12,874 nt of DNA from positions 1-12,874 of the forward strand of contig CAKRTQ010000025.1 of NCBI GenBank assembly GCA_934402395.1, given 5' to 3'. Shown here piece after piece: positions 6,875 to 12,758 of the stretch; position 1 is the first letter of the stretch; each line of letters starts with the position of its first letter. Position numbers and translations under genes: made by a program. The notes beneath the pieces were generated by a model, which saw only the letters and a list, made by a program, of their open reading frames with translations, made no database searches and was not told the DNA's origin. This DNA comes from an uncultured Eubacteriales bacterium (GTDB taxonomy: Bacteria > Bacillota > Clostridia > Oscillospirales > CAG-272).

Positions 6875-7870
6875 TTATCCGACGCGTGTGGCGCCGCTGT
6901 ATTCGGCGGGAACCGCTATTCCCGCTGCGGCAAGAGCCGCTTCGTTGATGACGGGCAGAGCCTCGCTCAGCTTTTCAACGGCAAGCTCGGCTGCGGGCGT
7001 ACCGCGCATGACTTTTACGGCAAGGTCGCCGGTGAGTCTGCCGAGAGCCACATAGTCGATGGACATAGATGCGGCACAGCCGTTTTTGACCTGTTCTTCC
7101 TCCGAACCGTAAACGGGGATCTTTGCGTTTTCGGCAGCGGCAAGGACGGCGGAAAGATTCTGTACGACGTTGTTGTCGGTAAAGTTGAGTATGCAGTCGC
7201 TCTTGGCGGCTACGGCGGCGGCAGCTGCGGGAACGTCTGCGGCTCCCTGGACCGAGGCGGCTTCAACGACAATGCCGGCGGCATCGCAGACGGCGCGCAG
7301 ATTTTTGAGCTGGGTGAGTGAATTTTCCTCCGATGTTGTGTATATGACGCCGACTGTCTTTACGTCCGGCTGAAATGCCTTTATCATACCGATGTGAAGG
7401 TTGAAGTCGAGCACATCGGAGGTCCCGGTGCAGTCCTCGCCGGGTTTGTCCATTGATTTGACAAGCCCTGCCGTTACAGGGTCGGAGACGGCGCAGAAGA
7501 TAACGGGGATGTCGGTATCCGCCGCTGCTGTGAAGGCTGATTTCGCCGCAGGCGTGGCAATTGCGATTATGATGTCAAAGCCGTCTGCCACCATACTGCC
7601 CGCAAAGGCGGTGCAGTCGGATTCATATGTGTTGGGCGAGCCGGTCTGGACCTTAAGCTCGTATTCTATGCCCGAGTCGGCGAGCGCGGCAACGATCCCC
7701 TCGCGGCAATTGTCAAGCGAGGGATTGGGCATGAGCTGGATCACGCCGATCTTCACCGTCTCTCCGGCGGCTACCTTGTCGGCAAGCGGCTTTTTGCCGC
7801 TGCACGACGCGATGACGAGAGTTGAGAGCAGCACGAGAACTGCCAGTGTTACGGAAATAAGCTTTTTCAT
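6875..7870 (-). CDS. trpX: ABC transporter substrate-binding lipoprotein (TrpX-like)
   Basis: A 331-residue extracytoplasmic binding protein. The N-terminus MKKLISVTLAVLVLLSTLVIASC is a lipoprotein signal with Cys23 as the lipidated residue. The mature part has features of the ABC_sub_bind family: KIGVIQLMPNPSLDN, a GFDIIIAIATPAAKS segment, IPVIFCAVSDPVTAGLV and KTVGVIYTTSEENS. These describe a two-lobe periplasmic-binding fold. A longer in-frame start near 7993 would run through the T-box terminator and antiterminator, whereas the ATG at 7870 sits behind AGAAGGAG. First gene of the transporter operon and directly under a Trp T-box, which makes tryptophan or a precursor the likely ligand. An aromatic analogue cannot be excluded. 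Confidence 0.93.
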   Translation of the reverse strand: MKKLISVTLAVLVLLSTLVIASCSGKKPLADKVAAGETVKIGVIQLMPNPSLDNCREGIVAALADSGIEYELKVQTGSPNTYESDCTAFAGSMVADGFDIIIAIATPAAKSAFTAAADTDIPVIFCAVSDPVTAGLVKSMDKPGEDCTGTSDVLDFNLHIGMIKAFQPDVKTVGVIYTTSEENSLTQLKNLRAVCDAAGIVVEAASVQGAADVPAAAAAVAAKSDCILNFTDNNVVQNLSAVLAAAENAKIPVYGSEEEQVKNGCAASMSIDYVALGRLTGDLAVKVMRGTPAAELAVEKLSEALPVINEAALAAAGIAVPAEYSGATRVG

Positions 7871-7891
7871 GGTTTTCTCCTTCTTTCTTCC

Positions 7892-7941
7892 AAAAAGCAA
7901 AAACGCCCCGGACGCCGCACGTATATACGGCATCCGGGGCG
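7892..7941 (-). terminator. T-box regulated transcription terminator
   Basis: On the - strand the arms 7941-7928 and 7917-7904 form a 14-bp GC-rich stem (one G-U pair) with a loop of about ten bases, followed by TTTTTGCTTTTT to 7892. The 5' arm GCCCCGG also belongs to the 3' side of the antiterminator, so the two folds exclude each other. It lies 22 bases before the trpX start codon. Confidence 0.93.
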
Positions 7942-8186
7942 AATATTTCAAAAAACAATATCCGCGGTACCACCCGAATCGGGAAACACCCACTCTTTAT
8001 GCGCACAGTAATGCACAGCGCTGCGGATAACGGGAGCGCACCCCGTCGGGAACTACTTGCGGAGAACCGCTTTTGCGCCCGCCCTCGGAAGTCCATTCGC
8101 CTGCGCGTTCGTACTGCGATCACACCGCCCGCAGCTCTCTTTGCCGTTATTCACAGGGTACTCGTCTTCCTCATCGGTTTTTTGTT
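7904..8186 (-). promoter_or_regulatory. Tryptophan T-box riboswitch leader
   Basis: This leader senses uncharged tRNA-Trp and lets RNA polymerase read into the transporter genes when tryptophan is short. The conserved T-box CGGGTGGTACCGCGG is at 7976-7962 (- strand). It can form an antiterminator: GGATATT pairs with AATATTC around a GTTTTTTGA loop, and CGGG pairs with CCCG of the terminator arm, leaving UGGUACCGC as the bulge that meets the tRNA end. Stem I is readable: GGAAG pairs with CTTCC at the base, then AGTA (loop E side), CCTGTG with CGCAGG, AGAGAGC and GGCGGTG for the distal double T-loop, and CTGCG with CGCAG as the top helix. The specifier loop reads GAA-UGG-A, placing the codon UGG (Trp) at 8095-8093. 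Confidence 0.95.
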
Positions 8187-8192
8187 GGCGTT

Positions 8193-8221
8193 ATTGTATC
8201 ACAACGCCCGGCACTTGTCAA
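8193..8221 (-). promoter_or_regulatory. Sigma-A promoter of the Trp transporter operon
   Basis: Read on the - strand, TTGACA (8221-8216) and TACAAT (8198-8193) are separated by 17 bases, with a predicted start near 8186 at the head of the T-box leader. Upstream of the -35 the same strand carries long A-tracts (complement of 8236-8253), a possible UP element. Confidence 0.88.
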
Positions 8222-8421
8222 GAGGTAAAATGAAATTTTTTTGATTTTTTTTTGCGGCGTCGCCGTGCAAAAACAAAAATATACCGTCCCGCCGTGCATA
8301 TCATGCAATTCTTAGGGCATAAACCTGCATCTTTTTTGTGAGCAATGAAAGACGGGGACCGCACCGGAAATGCCGAAAGCCGGATCGGAATTTCCCCGGA
8401 GAGGTTAAAGCATTGAGTTTT
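8222..8421. other. Intergenic stretch between tepA and the transporter promoter
   Basis: No gene is visible. The part next to the promoter holds T-rich runs (8236-8253 on +, A-tracts on the promoter strand). A small GC hairpin, CGGCG/CGCCG at 8255-8265, is flanked by complementary T and A runs that lengthen the stem, but no T-run follows on either strand, so it is not a standard terminator. Further left of tepA, 8350-8405 is rich in CCGG and can fold in several weak ways. I see no clear terminator for tepA, so some readthrough into the T-box leader is possible. Confidence 0.5.
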
Positions 8422-9111
8422 TTAACAGCTTCCTTTGCTTATCATTCCGCGCATTGCGGCAAGCGCGGCTGAAAGCCCGCCCACTTCATCGATAAGCCCG
8501 CACTTTACCGCCTCCCTGCCGTCGATCACGGTACCGATGTCGTTTGCCATGCGGTCGGAGCGCATTATCATTTCGTAAAGCGCATCCCTGTCCGCGTGCG
8601 AATGCGCGCAGATGAAGTCAAGTATCCGCTCCTGCATATCGTGAAAATAATTGTACGTCTGCGGCGCACCGATCACCGTGCCGCTTATTCTTACGGGGTG
8701 CAGCGTCATGGTCGCACTCGGCACAATGAACGACCGCCTTGCCGACACCGCAAGCGGTACGCCTATCGAATGTCCGCCGCCGAGCACGAGCGACACGGTC
8801 GGTTTTGACATTGATGCTATCATCTCGGCGATCGCCAGCCCCGCCTCAACATCGCCGCCCATTGTATTCAGTATCAGAAGCACCCCGTCGGTGCCGTCGT
8901 CCTCCTCTATGGACGCCAGCTGAGGTATCACGTGCTCATAGCGCGTGGTCTTCTGATTGTCGCCGAGCAGGTAGTGACCCTCCACCTGACCTATGATGCA
9001 CATACAATATATTGATTCCCGCGCGTTGCCGGTAAGTGCCTCGCCGTCGCCGCGCCGGTCTTTGTTTTCTTCTTTTTCGGTGTTTTCGGTTTTATCTTTT
9101 TCACTCATCAT
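8422..9111 (-). CDS. tepA: TepA-type ClpP-like serine protease
   Basis: A 229-residue protein of the ClpP/crotonase fold, closely resembling Bacillus TepA. Landmarks are CIIGQVEGHYLLGDNQKTTRYEHVIPQ (about 38-64, described here in parts), LNTMGGDVEAGLAIAEM, the nucleophile motif GGGHSIG with Ser115, the TMTLHPVR segment with His138, a DIGTVIDGREAVKCGLIDEV tail that holds the third catalytic position, and no N-terminal export signal. The first 30 residues are highly charged and not conserved. Start ATG at 9111 follows GGAG by eight bases; an adjacent second ATG is equally possible. Relatives are called translocation-enhancing proteins, but the true substrate is uncertain. It stands alone, divergent from the pduL cluster. 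Confidence 0.93.
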   Translation of the reverse strand: MMSEKDKTENTEKEENKDRRGDGEALTGNARESIYCMCIIGQVEGHYLLGDNQKTTRYEHVIPQLASIEEDDGTDGVLLILNTMGGDVEAGLAIAEMIASMSKPTVSLVLGGGHSIGVPLAVSARRSFIVPSATMTLHPVRISGTVIGAPQTYNYFHDMQERILDFICAHSHADRDALYEMIMRSDRMANDIGTVIDGREAVKCGLIDEVGGLSAALAAMRGMISKGSC

Positions 9112-9144
9112 CCGTTTTACTCCGGTCCCTTATCCGATATTTTC

Positions 9145-9185
9145 ATGTCACGATTATTATTGACATAAAAAAGCCGATTATGTCG
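9145..9185. promoter_or_regulatory. Cluster of three ATGTC half-sites between divergent genes
   Basis: ATGTCA (9145-9150) and TGACAT (9161-9166) are exact inverted copies ten bases apart. TTATGTCG (9178-9185) is a further copy, inverted relative to the middle one and matching seven of eight bases of TGACATAA's complement. They lie between tepA and the pduL promoter, upstream of its -35, where an activator or a shared regulator could bind. No regulator is identified; symmetry and placement are what is seen. Confidence 0.35.
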
Positions 9186-9204
9186 CCCAAATCACAAAAA
9201 ACGA

Positions 9205-9233
9205 TTTACAAAACGCGAAATTTGTGCTATAAT
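9205..9233 (+). promoter_or_regulatory. Extended -10 promoter of the pduL cluster
   Basis: TTTACA (9205-9210), a 17-base spacer ending in TGC and a perfect TATAAT (9228-9233) make an extended -10 sigma-A promoter. The predicted start is near 9240, leaving a 45-base leader. Confidence 0.88.
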
Positions 9234-9255
9234 AAATCGGAATGCAAGAATAAAC

Positions 9256-9270
9256 GCGGACGCTGTCCGC
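9256..9270 (+). repeat. Hairpin in the pduL leader next to the ribosome site
   Basis: GCGGAC (9256-9261) and GTCCGC (9265-9270) form a 6-bp GC-rich hairpin with a GCT loop. It ends two bases before the AAGGAG ribosome site at 9273-9278. It may stabilise the transcript or tune translation. A hairpin of the same size with the same GCT loop occurs before the SPFH gene at 12717-12731. Confidence 0.55.
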
Positions 9271-9284
9271 ATAAGGAGCAGAAA

Positions 9285-9857
9285 ATGGATAAAACATTTA
9301 TCGTTGAAACCTCCGCGCGCCATATACACCTGACGCGTGAAGCCGTTGAAACACTCTACGGCAAGGGAACTGTGCTTGAAGTCAAAAAAATGCTCAGCCA
9401 GCCCGGTCAGTTTGCGTGCTCAAATGCAAAAATAACGCTTGTCGGTCCCAAGGGAAGCCTTGCCGTCAGCGTGCTGGGCCCCGAAAGACCGCAGAACCAG
9501 GTGGAGCTTTCCTTCACCGACGCACGTGCGCTCGGTATTACGCCCCCTGTGCGTGAGAGCGGCGATATCGCAGGAACTCCCGGCGTGAAGCTGGTCGGTC
9601 CTGCCGGCGAGCTTGAGATAGCCGAGGGCTGCATAGTTGCCAAACGCCATATACATATGACTCCCGAGGACGCAGAGCGTCTCGGCGTTGCCGACAAGGA
9701 GATCGTAAAGGTAAAGCTTGACACCGCCCGTCCGCTCATTTTTGACGATGTTGTGGTGAGAGTAAGCCCCAAGTTTGCGCTTGCCATGCATATTGACACC
9801 GACGAGTGCAATGCCGCAGCCGCCTTCGGTGCCGTCCGCGGTGAGATAGTAAAATAA
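9285..9857 (+). CDS. pduL: PduL-type phosphate propanoyltransferase/phosphotransacetylase
   Basis: A 190-residue enzyme that exchanges CoA and phosphate on short acyl groups (acetyl- or propionyl-CoA with phosphate to acyl phosphate), linking acyl-CoA to ATP formation. Two zinc-site motifs in repeated half-domains are visible: RHIHL (His13, His15) and RHIHM (His122, His124), with MHIDTDECNA (His169) near the end. ARHIHLT and LGPERPQNQVE are typical of PduL. It begins at the first motif region without the N-terminal encapsulation peptide of microcompartment forms, and no shell genes are nearby, so it is probably a free cytosolic enzyme that substitutes for Pta. ATG at 9285 follows AAGGAG. First gene of the cluster, 49 bases before the NifU-like gene. 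Confidence 0.95.
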   Translation: MDKTFIVETSARHIHLTREAVETLYGKGTVLEVKKMLSQPGQFACSNAKITLVGPKGSLAVSVLGPERPQNQVELSFTDARALGITPPVRESGDIAGTPGVKLVGPAGELEIAEGCIVAKRHIHMTPEDAERLGVADKEIVKVKLDTARPLIFDDVVVRVSPKFALAMHIDTDECNAAAAFGAVRGEIVK

Positions 9858-9906
9858 GATATTATAAAAAATAATATAAACCCCAATAAGAAAGGATTGT
9901 TCCGAA

Positions 9907-10632
9907 ATGAGCAAAGTAAGCGAATGCCCTTACGCAATGAGTGCTGAAGTCTCCGCGCAGTGCAAGGTGACAAAAGGCTGTGACCACGGTCCCGCTCCGA
10001 TACCGGAGGAAGGCAAGTGGATCCAGGCAAAAGAGATCAGCGATATTTCCGCATATACCCACGGTGTGGGATGGTGCGCCCCCCAGCAGGGAGCCTGCAA
10101 GCTCTCTCTCAATGTCAAAAACGGTATCATCGAGGAAGCTCTCGTTGAGACAGTCGGATGTTCCGGTATGACCCACTCCGCAGCTATGGCAGCCGAGATC
10201 CTTCCCGGCAAGACCATTCTTGAGGCTCTCAACACAGACCTCGTGTGCGATGCCATCAACACCGCAATGCGCGAGCTCTTCCTTCAGATCGTATACGGCA
10301 GAAGCCAGTCTGCGTTCTCCGAGGGCGGACTTGTCATCGGCGCCGGTCTTGAGGACCTCGGCAAGGGTGCACGTTCGATGGTCGGCACCATGTACGGCAC
10401 AAAGGAAAAGGGTGTGCGTTACCTCGAAATGACCGAGGGCTACTGCACCAGAATGGCGCTTGACGCCAACAACGAAGTCATCGGCTACGAGTTCGTATCA
10501 CTCGGCAAGATGACCGACTTTATCAAAAAGGGCATGGAGCCGAACGAGGCTTATGCCAAGGCTATGGGTCACTACGGCCGCTTCAACCCTGAGGACGGCG
10601 CGGTCAAGTACATAGACCCCCGCAAGGAATAA
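9907..10632 (+). CDS. NifU/IscU-like Fe-S scaffold domain protein
   Basis: A 241-residue cytoplasmic protein. Residues about 50-150 match the IscU/NifU N-terminal scaffold fold: GACKLSLNVKNGIIEEALVE with Cys64 corresponds to the first scaffold Cys, and VGCSGMTHSAAMAAEIL with Cys85 to the second. The third canonical Cys (LHCS in IscU) is not obvious: the aligned part reads SEGGLVIGAGLEDLG. Cys114 and Cys180 are elsewhere. Unlike IscU, there is a Cys-rich N-terminal part (Cys7, 19, 25, and Cys57 in GWCAPQQGAC) and about 80 extra C-terminal residues, including YCTRMALDANNEVIGYEFVS. Start ATG follows GAAAGGA. It lies 18 bases ahead of the GGGtGRT gene, a pairing I recognise from anaerobic Firmicutes. 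It may load or carry a cluster for that partner; not demonstrated. Codon choice suggests high expression. Confidence 0.88.
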   Translation: MSKVSECPYAMSAEVSAQCKVTKGCDHGPAPIPEEGKWIQAKEISDISAYTHGVGWCAPQQGACKLSLNVKNGIIEEALVETVGCSGMTHSAAMAAEILPGKTILEALNTDLVCDAINTAMRELFLQIVYGRSQSAFSEGGLVIGAGLEDLGKGARSMVGTMYGTKEKGVRYLEMTEGYCTRMALDANNEVIGYEFVSLGKMTDFIKKGMEPNEAYAKAMGHYGRFNPEDGAVKYIDPRKE

Positions 10633-10650
10633 TTAAAGGAGGAGACGAAA

Positions 10651-11652
10651 ATGGCTACTTTTGAAGGTTACGAAAGACGCGAGGCGAAGATCCTCGGCGT
10701 GCTTAAGGAATACGGCATCTCCTCTATCGACGAGTGCAAAAAGATCTGCGACGATGCGGGTATCGACCCCTACACCATCGTACAGGAAACACAGCCCATC
10801 TGCTTTGAAAACGCAAAGTGGGCATACACCGTGGGCGCCGCCATCGCCATAAAGAAGGGCGACAAGAAGGCTGCCGACGCCGCTGCCGATATCGGTATCG
10901 GACTTCAGTCCTTCTGCATCCCCGGCTCGGTCGCCGAAAACCGCAAGGTCGGTCTCGGTCACGGCAACCTCGGCAAAATGCTCCTCTCAGAGGAGACCGA
11001 GTGCTTCTGCTTCCTCGCCGGTCACGAGTCGTTCGCGGCTGCCGAGGGCGCTATCAAGATTGCTCTCAACGCCAATAAGGTAAGAGTCAAACCCCTTCGC
11101 GTTATCCTCAACGGTCTCGGCAAGGATGCCGCATACATCATTTCCCGCATCAACGGCTTCACTTATGTGCAGACCGAGTTCGATCCCTACTCCGAGACGG
11201 TAAAGATCGTCCGCGAGGTCCCGTTCTCTAACGGCGCGCGCGCAAAGGTGCGCTGCTACGGTGCCGATAACGTACCGGAAGGCGTTGCCATCATGAAGCT
11301 TGAGAACGTTGGCGTTTCCATCACCGGTAACTCCACCAACCCGACAAGATTCCAGCACCCCGTTGCCGGCACCTACAAGAAATGGTGTGTCGAAAACGGC
11401 GTAAAGTACTTCTCCGTGGCTTCCGGCGGCGGAACAGGCAGAACTCTGCATCCCGATAACATGGCTGCGGGTCCCTCCTCTTACGGCATGACCGATACCA
11501 TGGGCAGAATGCACTCCGATGCGCAGTTCGCAGGTTCGTCCTCGGTTCCCGCGCACGTTGAGATGATGGGTCTCATCGGTATGGGCAACAACCCGATGGT
11601 CGGTGCGACCGTCGCTGTTGCTGTCGCTGTCGAAGAGGCTATGAAAAAATAA
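10651..11652 (+). CDS. GGGtGRT-family protein of unknown function
   Basis: A 333-residue soluble protein named after its motif, seen here as GGGTGRT at residues 259-265 (context SVASGGGTGRTLHPDN). Other conserved-looking segments are GLGHGNLGKMLL (101-112), ECFCFLAGHESFAAAEGA (from 117), ILNGLGKDAAYIISRI and AGTYKKWCVENG. The glycine-rich loop suggests binding of a nucleotide or phosphate group, and the Cys residues (29, 33, 51, 89, 118, 120 and later) could bind metal, but neither is established. No signal peptide or membrane segment is present. It has the strongest ribosome site of the window (AAAGGAGGAG) and biased codons, so it is probably abundant. It directly follows the NifU-like gene and ends the cluster. 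Family recognition is firm; the function is unknown. Confidence 0.92.
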   Translation: MATFEGYERREAKILGVLKEYGISSIDECKKICDDAGIDPYTIVQETQPICFENAKWAYTVGAAIAIKKGDKKAADAAADIGIGLQSFCIPGSVAENRKVGLGHGNLGKMLLSEETECFCFLAGHESFAAAEGAIKIALNANKVRVKPLRVILNGLGKDAAYIISRINGFTYVQTEFDPYSETVKIVREVPFSNGARAKVRCYGADNVPEGVAIMKLENVGVSITGNSTNPTRFQHPVAGTYKKWCVENGVKYFSVASGGGTGRTLHPDNMAAGPSSYGMTDTMGRMHSDAQFAGSSSVPAHVEMMGLIGMGNNPMVGATVAVAVAVEEAMKK

Positions 11653-11668
11653 TCATTCGCAGCTTTTT

Positions 11669-11698
11669 GAGCCGCCGGGATGAAAGTTCCGGCGGCTC
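11669..11698 (+). terminator. 3' hairpin of the GGGtGRT gene without a T-run
   Basis: GAGCCGCCGG (11669-11678) and CCGGCGGCTC (11689-11698) form a perfect 10-bp stem, lengthened by two more pairs into the loop, 17 bases after the stop codon. The following bases (GTGCAATATACG) contain no T-run, so the hairpin may act as a weak terminator or as a 3' end stabiliser with readthrough into the lipoprotein gene. Confidence 0.6.
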
Positions 11699-11777
11699 GT
11701 GCAATATACGCACAAAAAAACGTACATACGGGGTGAGGATGAACATCATCCAAGCACAGAAAGACGGAGGATCAAGC

Positions 11778-12665
11778 ATGAAGAACCATCTTTTTTGCCG
11801 CGTGTTGGCTGCGCTTTTAATATGTACGGCAGTGATAATGTACCTTGCGGCATGTCAAAACAAATCCCCGACTCCCGCCGGCGGCACAAAAGCCCCGGAG
11901 ACCATGGTAATGGTCAATGTCGATTATCATCCTTTTATCATCCACGGCGGAAGTATGTACGAGATCGCCGATGAGACGGTGAGCAGGGCGATGATAGGAA
12001 AAAAGCTCGGCGAGATCACGGGAAATCCGCCGAACTGCTGCACCGAAGAGGAATACCGTCGCCGGAGCCTTCTCGGTTATGATGAAAGGGAGGGGGAGGC
12101 TTCGTTTCTCACGCCGGGCACGCCGTTTTACGCGGTAAGCGGGGACGATGACCTGATCGTTGCCGATCGTTCGGGACAGCTTGAGGTCTACCGCCGCGAG
12201 GGCACGACCGCAGACGCGAGGGATGTACTTGCAGGTTATACGGTGAAAAGGATATCTTTGGAGGATCAGAATTACGATAAAAGAATAAATTCCGATATTC
12301 CCATGACCCCGCTCTGCTCAGCCGCAGAGCTTGAGACTTTCCTTGTGACTGCAAAGCTTCATGAGTACTACGTGAAGGAGGTCATGGATATCCGAAAATA
12401 CGACAGCGGCTTTTTTGAGACATACGCGCTCGTTCCGGTCGTTATCGTATTTTCACCGAGCGGTTCGATAAAATACAGTGTCGGTAGTGCCGTGCTTGAC
12501 GGCGGCAGGCTGACCGTTGAGGTCACAGAGACGGTCCCCGAGTGTGGCACCTGCGATGTGGCTTCATGGCTTTTGCTTGCCGAGATCAGAAGAGAGGACA
12601 TTTCAGCGGCAAAAAGCTTTGAGCTTGCGGTGAAGACCGTGGAATCGGCGCGGAACAGCCGATAA
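11778..12665 (+). CDS. Uncharacterised lipoprotein
   Basis: A 295-residue exported lipoprotein. The signal MKNHLFCRVLAALLICTAVI ends in the lipobox LAAC with Cys26. The start is fixed by GGAGG seven bases before ATG 11778; earlier in-frame ATGs at 11667 and 11739 lack such a site, and the first would put the GGGtGRT hairpin inside the gene. The first half has a small-domain pattern seen in many clostridial envelope proteins (SRAMIGKKLGEITG, then TPGTPFYAVSGDDDLIVADRSGQLEVY). The second half (SGFFETYALVPVVIVFSPSGSIKY, DGGRLTVEVTETVPECGTCDVASWLLLAEI) recalls PrcB-C-like or similar beta domains, but I am not sure of the family. No enzyme motif is visible. Role unknown. Confidence 0.85.
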   Translation: MKNHLFCRVLAALLICTAVIMYLAACQNKSPTPAGGTKAPETMVMVNVDYHPFIIHGGSMYEIADETVSRAMIGKKLGEITGNPPNCCTEEEYRRRSLLGYDEREGEASFLTPGTPFYAVSGDDDLIVADRSGQLEVYRREGTTADARDVLAGYTVKRISLEDQNYDKRINSDIPMTPLCSAAELETFLVTAKLHEYYVKEVMDIRKYDSGFFETYALVPVVIVFSPSGSIKYSVGSAVLDGGRLTVEVTETVPECGTCDVASWLLLAEIRREDISAAKSFELAVKTVESARNSR

Positions 12666-12669
12666 ACTA

Positions 12670-12698
12670 TTGACAAACCCGGACTTTTATTGTATTAT
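12670..12698 (+). promoter_or_regulatory. Sigma-A promoter of the SPFH gene
   Basis: TTGACA (12670-12675) and TATTAT (12693-12698) are separated by 17 bases, starting only four bases after the lipoprotein stop. The hexamer pair is identical to that of the regulator operon at 195-223. Predicted start near 12705. Confidence 0.85.
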
Positions 12699-12716
12699 AT
12701 ATATGTAAAAATATAT

Positions 12717-12731
12717 CCGTGCGCTGCACGG
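12717..12731 (+). repeat. Hairpin in the SPFH gene leader
   Basis: CCGTGC (12717-12722) and GCACGG (12726-12731) form a 6-bp hairpin with a GCT loop about 13 bases into the transcript. An alternative wider pairing, TATCCG (12714-12719) with CGGATA (12732-12737), competes with it. No known riboswitch motif is visible. Confidence 0.45.
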
Positions 12732-12758
12732 CGGATAATATCCGGGAAAGGATAACAC

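Noticed and set aside
7871..7993. Longer start for the TrpX-like lipoprotein
   Set aside because: It would translate the T-box antiterminator and terminator and bury the signal peptide.
9036..9284. Longer start for PduL
   Set aside because: The extension crosses the pduL promoter and the tepA start and reads as non-protein sequence; ATG 9285 has AAGGAG.
9858..9906. ATATTA/TAATAT inverted repeat between pduL and the NifU-like gene as terminator or promoter
   Set aside because: A/T-only stem, no T-run after it, and no -35 partner for the -10-like TAATAT; nothing firm to call.
9420..9914. - strand frame opposite pduL
   Set aside because: It lies over a confidently identified gene and has no recognisable domain.
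11667..11777. Longer start for the lipoprotein at 11667 or 11739
   Set aside because: Only ATG 11778 has a good ribosome site, and it begins a proper lipoprotein signal peptide.
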